From a virus: a DNA stretch of 38,487 nucleotides. The notes under the pieces were generated by a model, which was not told where the DNA came from, did no database searches, and was given only the letters and a program-made list of their open reading frames with translations. Each line of letters opens with the position of its first letter. Position 1 is the first letter of the stretch. The stretch is taken from positions 1-38,487 of the IMG/VR virus record IMGVR_UViG_3300043410_000397, one strand, 5' to 3'. The translations under genes and the position numbers were made by a program. Shown one piece after another: positions 13,125-20,071 of the stretch.

Positions 13125-13855
13125 GAATACTTCTTCTTGATATCGAAACATCTCCCAACAGTGCTTATGTCTGGGGGTTGTACGACCAAAACATTGGCAT
13201 CAATCAAATGATAGATTCATCTCAAGTTCTTTGTTACTGTGCTAAGTGGCTCGGTGATAAAGAAGTTGTGTTTGATTCAATTCACAAATCAACTCGTAAG
13301 AAAATGTTGAAAGGCATTCATGGACTTATCGACCAAGCAGATGGTGTTGTTACTTATAATGGCAATAAGTTCGATTTACCTATACTCAACAAGGAATTCT
13401 TACTTCATAATCTTAATCCACCATCGCCTTCTAAGAAAATTGACTTACTTCGTACTGTTCGCAGTAATTTTCGTTTTACTTCAAATAAATTAGATTATGT
13501 CTCACAACAATTAGGATTAGGTAAAAAAGTAGACCATGAAGGATTTGAACTCTGGCTTAAGTGCATGGATAAAGACAACGCTGCATGGAGTCGTATGGAA
13601 AAGTACAATATTCAAGATGTCATGTTATTGGAAAAACTTTACTATAAACTTCTTCCTTGGATTAAATCGCTTCCAAATCGCAATCTTAATACGGATAATC
13701 ATGTATGCCCAAGCTGTGCTTCGACAAAGATACAAAAGCGTGGATTTGCTTTGGCAACGACAGGAACATACCAAAGATACCAATGCCGTGCGTGTGGTTC
13801 GTGGAGTCAAGGGACAAGTGCGATTAAGAAAGGTATTAAAATCAAAGGACTATAA
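13121..13855 (+). CDS. DEDD 3'-5' exonuclease with C-terminal zinc ribbon (244 aa)
   Basis: A second DEDD nuclease besides the polymerase domain. The ATG at 13121, in an ATGA overlap and after AAAAGGAAAG, is preferred over an ATG at 13094. Motifs: LLLDIETSPN (D7, E9), GVVTYNGNKFDLPILNKE and YNIQDVMLLEKLYYKL. After the nuclease a zinc ribbon follows (CPSC then CRAC, about residues 197-230, with KIQKRGF and YQRYQCRACG), as found in transposase- and RNA polymerase-type ribbons. The ribbon would bind DNA or RNA and direct the nuclease. It resembles the RNase H-like YprB group. The substrate is unknown. Confidence 0.8.
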   Translation: MRILLLDIETSPNSAYVWGLYDQNIGINQMIDSSQVLCYCAKWLGDKEVVFDSIHKSTRKKMLKGIHGLIDQADGVVTYNGNKFDLPILNKEFLLHNLNPPSPSKKIDLLRTVRSNFRFTSNKLDYVSQQLGLGKKVDHEGFELWLKCMDKDNAAWSRMEKYNIQDVMLLEKLYYKLLPWIKSLPNRNLNTDNHVCPSCASTKIQKRGFALATTGTYQRYQCRACGSWSQGTSAIKKGIKIKGL

Positions 13856-14166
13856 TGATGGAAAATAAATTTGACGATAACCCAATAGCAATGCCAAATG
13901 TGTGGTATAATGATGACCCTTTTGAAAGAGAAGGATTAGAAGACCAAGGAGACATTCTTAGTCGTCAAGTCGGTGGTAATCACTATCGACGAGCACATCA
14001 ACCTTGGGAAATCATTGAAGAATGGAATCTTAACTTTTGGGCTGGCAATGTCCTTAAATATCTGTTACGATATCCTTACAAGAATGGTGTTGAAGATTTA
14101 GAAAAAGCTAAACACTACTTAGAATATCTCATCGAGAAAGAAAAGAATGCCACTACTGCTTCATGA
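13855..14166 (+). CDS. DUF3310-family protein (103 aa)
   Basis: The C-terminal two thirds show the DUF3310 signature: SRQVGGNHY at about 36, HQPWEIIEEWNLNFWAGNVL and YLLRYPYKNGVEDLEKAKHY. This small family is very common in phages, where it is often labelled nucleotide kinase-like without firm evidence. The N-terminal 30 residues are acidic and specific to this phage. ATG starts at 13855 and 13858 are both possible. The gene overlaps its upstream neighbour by one base (TAATG). Confidence 0.88.
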   Translation: MMENKFDDNPIAMPNVWYNDDPFEREGLEDQGDILSRQVGGNHYRRAHQPWEIIEEWNLNFWAGNVLKYLLRYPYKNGVEDLEKAKHYLEYLIEKEKNATTAS

Positions 14167-14302
14167 AATTAAAGAGCGTCTTACTGAGCTTGATGAAATA
14201 ACCTTGTTGGAGCTGTTGAACATCACTAGCGAAGATTTGGTTACAGCATTTGCTGATATTATTGAAGAGAGAGCTGATAGCCTTGAAAAAGAAATTCGCT
14301 AA
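14147..14302 (+). CDS. Small helical acidic protein (51 aa)
   Basis: A 51-residue helical protein starting MPLLLHEIKERLTELDEITL with a Leu-rich helix, then LNITSEDLVTAFADIIEERA. It overlaps the DUF3310 gene end by 20 bases, with AAAGAAAAG upstream of the ATG. Small proteins of this type often sit beside DUF3310 in phages. The last 20 bases overlap the HNH gene. Confidence 0.6.
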   Translation: MPLLLHEIKERLTELDEITLLELLNITSEDLVTAFADIIEERADSLEKEIR

Positions 14303-14636
14303 CGATGAAGAACGACAGTCTTATAAAAAAGACTGGATGAAAGCATATCGTGAAAGAAATAAAGAAAAATTATATGCTAACGATAAAGAACGAACTCAAA
14401 AAAGAAGAAAAGAAAATAAACAAAAAGCTGTCGACTACTTAGGAGGATGTTGTAAACACTGCGGATTGACAACACCTCATTTAAGTGTGTATGATTTTCA
14501 TCATGTAAACAGAAAAGAAAAGGAGAGCGACCCGGGAAGTTTATTACATTATAGTTGGATACGAATACAAAAAGAACTAGATAAGTGCATACTGTTGTGT
14601 GCAAACTGTCATAGAATTGAACACGAAAAAGGATAA
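14283..14636 (+). CDS. HNH endonuclease (second free-standing copy)
   Basis: The core shows CCKHCGLTTPH, then YDFHHVNRKEKES and CILLCANCHRIEHEKG: two CxxC knuckles around a His-His and a final C-x-x-C-H-R-x-x-H, the arrangement of small HNH endonucleases of phage genomes. The N-terminus is Lys/Arg/Glu-rich (DWMKAYRERNKEKLYAND) and probably binds DNA. The start is uncertain: TTG at 14283 after AGAGAG, or ATG at 14337. It ends two bases before the ribonucleotide reductase start, a gene often associated with homing nucleases. Confidence 0.8.
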   Translation: MKKKFANDEERQSYKKDWMKAYRERNKEKLYANDKERTQKRRKENKQKAVDYLGGCCKHCGLTTPHLSVYDFHHVNRKEKESDPGSLLHYSWIRIQKELDKCILLCANCHRIEHEKG

Positions 14637-14638
14637 TA

Positions 14639-16540
14639 ATGTTTAACACACCATTTAGTACAGTAGGATATATTACCTACAAAAGAACATATGCTCGTCG
14701 TTTGAACGAAGCAGACGCAAGTAGTCCGACAGAAGAATTTGAAGATACGGTAGACCGTGTAATAGCTTCTGCAAATAATCAACTTAATGTTGGATTTGAT
14801 TCAGATGAAAAAAATAGATTAAGAAAATATTTAATGGAATTAAAAGGAACGGTCGCTGGTCGTTTTTTATGGCAAATGGGTACAGGTACTGTTGATAAAC
14901 TAGGTCTTGCTAGTTTACAAAACTGTGCTTTCACCGTTATTAACGAGCCTGTTCGTCCGTTTACTTGGGCGATGGATATGCTTATGTTAGGCTCTGGTGT
15001 TGGATATAATATTCAGAAAGTTAATGTTGATAAACTGCCTACTGTTAATGCCGATTTTACTGCTCCGACTCGTCTTGATGTTGCCGATGCTGATTTTATT
15101 GTTCCTGATTCTAGGGAGGGATGGGTTGCACTTCTCGGTAAAACGCTTAAAGCGGCTTTTTTAAGCGACAAAAAGAAAACATTTACATTCTCTACCATGA
15201 ATATTCGTGGTAAAGGTGCTCCTATTAAAGGATTTGGAGGAACTGCTAGCGGTCCTGAAGACTTGTGTTGGGGTATTGCGAAGATTAGTGAAGTACTAGA
15301 GAAAAGAGCAGGTCGTAAACTTCGTCCTATAGACTGCCTAGATATCATGAATATCATTGGTGCAGTTGTTGTTGCAGGTAATGTGCGTCGTTCAGCACAG
15401 ATTGCTATTGGCGATGCTGATGATGTTGAATACTTATTAGCGAAGCGTTGGGACATGGGAAATATTCCATCATGGAGAGCTATGTCTAATAACTCTGTGG
15501 TATGTAATGATATTAAAGATTTACATGAGTATTTCTGGGACGGTTATGAAGGTAAAGGAGAGCCATACGGTTTAATCAATCTAAAATTGAGCCGTAAAAT
15601 TGGTCGTTTAGGAGAGACGCATTATCCTGACCCAGATGTTCAAGGCTACAATCCTTGTGCAGAACAATCTTTAGCAGCTTATGAAACTTGCTGTCTTGCT
15701 GAAGTATGGCTACCTAATGTTACAAGCTATGAAGAATTTGTTGATATTTGTCAGTTATTATACCGAATCAATAAACATTCTTTAGCTTTGCCTTGTCATT
15801 TAGATGAGACTGCTGACATTGTCCACAAGAATATGCGTATGGGTATCGGTGTTACAGGTGTGCTTCAAGCAACTGAAGAACAGAAATCATGGTTAAGACC
15901 TGCATATACTCAACTTCGTGAGTTTGATAAACAATATAGCGAAAAACACGGTTTCCCTACATCAGTAAAAATAACTACTGTTAAACCTAGCGGAACTTTG
16001 TCATTGTTACCGGGCGTTACTCCGGGTTGTCATCCTGCCTATGCTCAGTATATGATTCGTCGTATCCGCATCTCTGCTGACCATCCATTAGTAAATGTAT
16101 GTCGTGAACACGGATATCCTATTGAGTATCAGCAAAACTTTGACGGTTCTGAAGACCATAGCACTGTAGTTGTGTCTTTCCCGTTTGCATATCCTGAAGG
16201 AACTATATTAGCTAAAGATATGACTGCTATTTCTCAGTTAGAGACAGTTAAATGGTTACAAGAAGTTTGGAGTGATAACTCTGTATCTTGTACTGTTTAC
16301 TATCGTAAAGAAGAGCTACCTGAGATTAAAAAGTATTTAGCTAAGAACTACAAAAATAATCATAAATCTTTGTCTTTCTTATTACATAGTGAGCATGGCT
16401 TTAAGCAAGCACCTTATGAAGAAATAACTAAAGAAGCTTATGAAGAGTTAGTTGCTAAAACAAGATTGATTACTAAGATTGATGAAGCTAGCTTTGAAGG
16501 CGGTGAAGAATGTGCTGGTGGAGCTTGTCCAGTTAAATAA
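14639..16540 (+). CDS. nrdJ: Class II (adenosylcobalamin-dependent) ribonucleotide reductase
   Basis: Makes deoxyribonucleotides from ribonucleotides, using vitamin B12 coenzyme, without oxygen dependence or a second subunit. The monomeric 633-residue protein shows YNPCAEQSLA (N338, C340, E342 as radical-site residues), redox-active cysteines in SLQNCAFTV (C96) and ETCCLAE (C351/C352), and a C-terminal shuttle pair C625-x4-C630 (CAGGAC), matching the layout of Lactobacillus leichmannii RTPR. It is shorter than that enzyme (about 740), so part of the allosteric insert is probably missing. It is the last gene of the rightward unit and ends just before a terminator. The host or environment must supply cobalamin. 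Confidence 0.93.
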   Translation: MFNTPFSTVGYITYKRTYARRLNEADASSPTEEFEDTVDRVIASANNQLNVGFDSDEKNRLRKYLMELKGTVAGRFLWQMGTGTVDKLGLASLQNCAFTVINEPVRPFTWAMDMLMLGSGVGYNIQKVNVDKLPTVNADFTAPTRLDVADADFIVPDSREGWVALLGKTLKAAFLSDKKKTFTFSTMNIRGKGAPIKGFGGTASGPEDLCWGIAKISEVLEKRAGRKLRPIDCLDIMNIIGAVVVAGNVRRSAQIAIGDADDVEYLLAKRWDMGNIPSWRAMSNNSVVCNDIKDLHEYFWDGYEGKGEPYGLINLKLSRKIGRLGETHYPDPDVQGYNPCAEQSLAAYETCCLAEVWLPNVTSYEEFVDICQLLYRINKHSLALPCHLDETADIVHKNMRMGIGVTGVLQATEEQKSWLRPAYTQLREFDKQYSEKHGFPTSVKITTVKPSGTLSLLPGVTPGCHPAYAQYMIRRIRISADHPLVNVCREHGYPIEYQQNFDGSEDHSTVVVSFPFAYPEGTILAKDMTAISQLETVKWLQEVWSDNSVSCTVYYRKEELPEIKKYLAKNYKNNHKSLSFLLHSEHGFKQAPYEEITKEAYEELVAKTRLITKIDEASFEGGEECAGGACPVK

Positions 16541-16567
16541 TTCCTTGTGTGTTGTTGTACTTTATAG

Positions 16568-16591
16568 CCTCCCTACGGGGAGGTTTTTTTT
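16568..16591 (+). terminator. Intrinsic terminator ending the rightward unit
   Basis: A 6-bp GC stem CCTCCC (16568-16573) and GGGAGG (16578-16583) around TACG is followed by eight Ts (16584-16591). It sits 27 bases after the nrdJ stop and ends at the endolysin stop codon on the other strand, so it stops rightward transcription at the convergence point. On the opposite strand the stem is preceded by A and not followed by a T-run, so it is a poor terminator leftward. Confidence 0.9.
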
Positions 16592-17066
16592 ATGATTCAA
16601 ACATCTCTTTTTCGTGAGTTCTTCGCTTAACTAGACCCGGAAGAACTTTACCACCAGCTTTTGTCCATACTAAAAACTGTTCTGCAGCACCTTCCATGTC
16701 TCCACGATTGACCTTCATACGAAGTGTAGAGTTCTGTAGATTACCTAGTCCGACATTGAAAGAAAAGCTCACCAAGGCATCAAATTGACCCTGTGTTAGC
16801 TTTATAGGACAAAGACGGGTTACACCAGCCTCAAAGCGAGCTAAGTCCTTACGGAGGATTTCATCAATCTCTTCGTTGCTTAGAATCCTATCCCAACCTG
16901 CAGGAATAGGTAGCCCCTTTCTATCTGCAAGAGGAATCCTACCGTGAGCAGGGTCGATAACATGACCGACCCCAACCGTCCACAGCAACGCTGGACATTG
17001 ATACGGTTTATTTCTGACACCTTCATCTTTTTTAATATTGTCGATACAATGTTGACTTACTTTCAT
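16590..17066 (-). CDS. Endolysin, GH24 lysozyme (muramidase)
   Basis: Cleaves the peptidoglycan sugar backbone at lysis. The 158-residue protein shows the GH24 catalytic region: KKDEGVRNKPY (E15) followed by LLWTVGVGHV (Thr and Gly-His), with the usual aspartate position occupied by Cys (YQCPALL), as in the P21-type branch. SFSFNVGLGNL and ILRKDLARFE complete the fold. No signal peptide or SAR segment is apparent, so export needs the holin. Its start overlaps the stop of the holin gene. It is the last gene of the leftward late unit. Confidence 0.95.
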   Translation of the reverse strand: MKVSQHCIDNIKKDEGVRNKPYQCPALLWTVGVGHVIDPAHGRIPLADRKGLPIPAGWDRILSNEEIDEILRKDLARFEAGVTRLCPIKLTQGQFDALVSFSFNVGLGNLQNSTLRMKVNRGDMEGAAEQFLVWTKAGGKVLPGLVKRRTHEKEMFES

Positions 17067-17566
17067 TTCTTCTGCCAGCCACGAGAACCGAACCAGTAAC
17101 CAATAATACCGCCTAACATAGCCATCTCATCAGTGCTAAAGATAACATCAGTAGCTTTGATAAAGTCGTCTACATTGTGGATTAATTCGTGATGAATGAA
17201 CATATAAGCAGTAATACCGATGTTAACCAAGAACAATTCAGCGACAAAGATATAAGTCACTAAAGGACGAACCATCGCTGTGAAATTAACAACCCACAAT
17301 GATGCTTTTTCCATCAACTTAGCATCATGTTCATAGGCAGCCTTAGTCATTTCAGCATCAGTCTGCATCATGATTTGGTCTGTACGAATCTCTTCAACTT
17401 TAGCTTGAGCTGCATAGCCTCTTTCAAGCATCTGCATTTCACGCTCAGTCTGCATCTTAGCTAGTTCTAACTCATGTGCTTTGTCTGCCTTATCTTGGAA
17501 CATCTCCAATAGTTTAGGCAAGCCAGAGACTAATAAGCCTCCAAGTGTTGAAATAAGGGATAGCAT
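17063..17566 (-). CDS. Holin-like protein (3-TM GTA-type)
   Basis: The 167-residue protein has a short hydrophobic N-terminus (LISTLGGLLVSGLP), a charged coiled coil (residues about 22-75) and then membrane segments (RPLVTYIFVAELFLVNIGIT and MAMLGGIIGYWFG) ending FGSRGWQKK. The R-P-L-x-T-Y start of the helix and the final W-F-G-x-R-x-x-x-K-K are characteristic of the holin family of gene-transfer agents. Its position directly before the endolysin in the same operon supports a holin role. Coupled to the endolysin by overlap. Confidence 0.8.
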   Translation of the reverse strand: MLSLISTLGGLLVSGLPKLLEMFQDKADKAHELELAKMQTEREMQMLERGYAAQAKVEEIRTDQIMMQTDAEMTKAAYEHDAKLMEKASLWVVNFTAMVRPLVTYIFVAELFLVNIGITAYMFIHHELIHNVDDFIKATDVIFSTDEMAMLGGIIGYWFGSRGWQKK

Positions 17567-17567
17567 A

Positions 17568-18005
17568 TTAGTCCTTTCCTGCTAGTGGGTTATCGAGAGC
17601 TTTTTTAATTTTATTATCTACTTCTTTACGCATCTCTCTGATATCTTTTTCAGTTTCTCTTTGAGACTGTTTTGAAGACCTTTCAACCTGCTCAACTACA
17701 TTTTCTAGTCTTCTAATGTCTTGTTTGAGGTCATTCTTGATGTCTCTTGTATAATCAGCGGACTTCTGAGAACTTTCTTCAACCAACGCAATTCGTTTGT
17801 CATATTCAGACAAATCAGGTGCGACATAGCCGTCTATTTTCTTTTTATAAGACTGGTCTTTAGCATACCATTCAAAAGCACCCCACAGTGTGCCTCCAAT
17901 AATAGGTAGAATTGTAACAATCATTGCTAATAATTTATTAGAATATTTTAGCTTGTAACCGCCAACGCTAAATTCATACCCTTCTTTTTTAACTTCTTCT
18001 GCCAT
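17568..18005 (-). CDS. Membrane-anchored coiled-coil protein (possible spanin-like)
   Basis: One membrane span (about residues 24-46, LLAMIVTILPIIGGTLWGAF) is followed by a long charged coiled coil (SEYDKRIALVEESSQKSADY through EVDNKIKKALDNP). An N-terminal anchor with a coiled periplasmic arm is the topology of an inner-membrane spanin, and the gene lies in the lysis cassette. No lipoprotein partner with a clear lipobox is seen, so the spanin call is inference. The stop is separated from the holin start by a single base. Confidence 0.6.
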   Translation of the reverse strand: MAEEVKKEGYEFSVGGYKLKYSNKLLAMIVTILPIIGGTLWGAFEWYAKDQSYKKKIDGYVAPDLSEYDKRIALVEESSQKSADYTRDIKNDLKQDIRRLENVVEQVERSSKQSQRETEKDIREMRKEVDNKIKKALDNPLAGKD

Positions 18006-18006
18006 A

Positions 18007-19314
18007 TTACCTCTGATATTGTGTGTTAATCATTTCTTCAAATCGTGAGTCATTATTAAGACTTCTTAGTATTCTTGCATTATCAACTACTCGTTGATTC
18101 TTATATACTTCTTTAGGTTTATAGAAAGCAATGTCTGGTAAAATCATTGTCGTATATAGTGCAAAACCCGGTAATTGATTACCAAGTTCAGTATTAACCC
18201 CTACATTCTTGTTAATACCTTTTGATTTATCTTCTTGCCTTGCTTCTTGTTTATCTAAATTATGTAAAACAAAAAACTCTAAAGCATCTTTCTTTTCTGA
18301 GTTTGTTGTAGACTGTTGTGTATAATCTATCTGCTCTACTACTTGTCTTTGCGTTGTTGTCTGATTATTTGCCTGTTTAAACAATGAAACTGAGTTTGAC
18401 AGGGAAACATTATTAGATACAACAACTTGCTCATTAACAGACTGTGTAGCACTTGTCATCGCTATTGCTATTGCAGCATCAACTACCGACATATCTACCT
18501 GTTGAGCCTTAACAGCTACTTTCTTTTCAGTTGTCTTAACTGGCTCTGCTATTGCCACAGGCTGTGCAGCCGCAGGAGATGGTGTAGAGGCAATTGTAGT
18601 CGTTGTCGTTGCTGTTGGAGTCGGTGCTGGAGATGAAACAGTCTGCACAGGCTCTGACATAACAGGTTGCTCAATTACTGGCTCTAGTATAGGTTCTTGC
18701 TTTACTGGAGCAGGTGCTGGAGCTATAGTTACTTTTGTATTTGCTGTCCAATCCGTTTGAGTATTAAGTACAGTTCCAAAAGGATAGTACGCAATCTGCG
18801 TATATTCCGTATCTCCCTTATAACCAATACTAATGTTAGAAGTACGAAGATTAAGACCAAAATACTTAGTAGCAATATCTCCAGACGCATTTATTTCCAC
18901 ACTAAATGTATTTAAACGCAAATTACCACCTTGTGAGTAGTATTCTGCTATGTTGCTCCATGTAAACTTTTGACTTGTATCAGTACCAGATGTGAAATAC
19001 TTTGTTCCAGATACAGGAGCAATATCAGCCCATAGAGGAGCAATAAAATATTTAGCATTGGTTTGACTAATAGGTGTTGAAGACCATTGCCATTGATTTA
19101 ATGCATTAGGTGTTCCCGGTTGTAAAAAACTAAGAACACCATTGTCGTACATATACGCTTTATTGAATGTCTGGTCATAAAACGGAAATGCAAAATTTAA
19201 ATTAATAGCCGAGCTTCCGTCATCGCCCATATAGAGCTGTGTTTCTGCTTTAGAAGATAGCGAAAACCAACATACCAAGCAGAGCACCAAAGCCAATCTT
19301 CTTGTAGTTGTCAT
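18007..19314 (-). CDS. Sec-exported protein with NIDO-like domain and Pro-rich linker (435 aa)
   Basis: The ATG at 19314 has AGGAGGAG (19329-19322) seven bases upstream, so the 65-bp overlap with the gene before is real. A signal peptide (MTTTRRLALVLCLVCWFSLS) ends near SKA. Residues about 25-200 resemble an extracellular nidogen-like domain (FAFPFYDQTFNKAYMYDNGV, FIAPLWADIAPV). A Pro/Thr/Ala-rich linker (200-270) and a polar tail with Gln/Asn follow. No lipobox, lysozyme or fibre signature is present. It is expressed late, between the ejection proteins and the lysis genes. A role at the host surface is likely, but the function is unknown. Confidence 0.75.
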   Translation of the reverse strand: MTTTRRLALVLCLVCWFSLSSKAETQLYMGDDGSSAINLNFAFPFYDQTFNKAYMYDNGVLSFLQPGTPNALNQWQWSSTPISQTNAKYFIAPLWADIAPVSGTKYFTSGTDTSQKFTWSNIAEYYSQGGNLRLNTFSVEINASGDIATKYFGLNLRTSNISIGYKGDTEYTQIAYYPFGTVLNTQTDWTANTKVTIAPAPAPVKQEPILEPVIEQPVMSEPVQTVSSPAPTPTATTTTTIASTPSPAAAQPVAIAEPVKTTEKKVAVKAQQVDMSVVDAAIAIAMTSATQSVNEQVVVSNNVSLSNSVSLFKQANNQTTTQRQVVEQIDYTQQSTTNSEKKDALEFFVLHNLDKQEARQEDKSKGINKNVGVNTELGNQLPGFALYTTMILPDIAFYKPKEVYKNQRVVDNARILRSLNNDSRFEEMINTQYQR

Positions 19315-20071
19315 CTACTTTCTCCTCCTGAACTGTAGGAATCTTGTCAGGGTTAGCTAACCAAGCTTCTTTAGCTTGAGCACCAATTTTTCCATCAAAA
19401 GGACAAGGTGTACCAGCGTCCATCATAGCGTCAAACACACGCTTATCTTGACACATTGTAGCGACAGCAGCGACCTTCATACCCATGTCATATAATGTCT
19501 TAGATAGCTTTAGTCTTTCACAGTTCATGTCTCTGATAGTACCGCCAGAAGAGACACCAAAGATTTGAGTCTGAACTGAAGAACTAGAACCTGTAGAACA
19601 TAAATCACTATTACCACCAGACATCATAGTTGGAGACATGGCTGTAGGAGGAGGCTGAATAACCTTCTGTGTTACAGTTGTTTCATTAAGGTTTTTGTTA
19701 GTCATCTCACCTTGCTGAATGTTTGTATTTACATTGCTTGATGAACTAACGCTATTATTATTGTTTGTGTTGGTACTGGTTGATACAGAATTGTTATTAT
19801 TGTTGTAAGTAACTTCACCTGAGTTAACATTGTTGTTAGTATAAGTTACTGAACCAGACATATTGTTATTATTGTTGAATGTCTGTGTACCGCTGTTAAT
19901 ATTGTTGTTAGTATTAACATTGGTATTATTATTAGTAGAAGTAGAAGTAACAGCACTTGTACTATTTACAGTATTTGTATTGTTACTATCTACTAATGAT
20001 TTAGTATCATAAACTGTTTGAGCGCTTACGATACTGGAGATAAAACACAATAACGAAAGTACTTTTTTCAT
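19250..20071 (-). CDS. Sec-exported Asn/Ser/Thr-rich protein with C-terminal anchor (273 aa)
   Basis: A signal peptide (MKKVLSLLCFISSIVSA) precedes a low-complexity region (residues about 20-130) of Asn, Ser and Thr runs with repeated VTYTNNNVNSG-like units. A Cys-containing domain follows (DLCSTGSS, DMNCERL, MCQDKRVF, GTPCPFDG), and the protein ends in a hydrophobic stretch, IGFGALLGMLVFAIF. The ending could anchor it in a membrane. The last 65 bases overlap the next gene in another frame. Exported Asn-rich proteins are uncommon in podoviruses; host-surface or superinfection exclusion is one inference. Confidence 0.75.
   Translation of the reverse strand: MKKVLSLLCFISSIVSAQTVYDTKSLVDSNNTNTVNSTSAVTSTSTNNNTNVNTNNNINSGTQTFNNNNNMSGSVTYTNNNVNSGEVTYNNNNNSVSTSTNTNNNNSVSSSSNVNTNIQQGEMTNKNLNETTVTQKVIQPPPTAMSPTMMSGGNSDLCSTGSSSSVQTQIFGVSSGGTIRDMNCERLKLSKTLYDMGMKVAAVATMCQDKRVFDAMMDAGTPCPFDGKIGAQAKEAWLANPDKIPTVQEEKVDDNYKKIGFGALLGMLVFAIF

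Noticed and set aside
15013-15456. 147-codon antisense ORF within nrdJ
   Set aside because: Opposite to a highly conserved enzyme gene, no ribosome site, no neighbours on that strand.
18007-20071. The two exported proteins as a classical nested spanin pair
   Set aside because: Neither has a lipobox Cys with the usual residues before it, and both are far longer than outer-membrane spanins; the overlap geometry alone is not enough.
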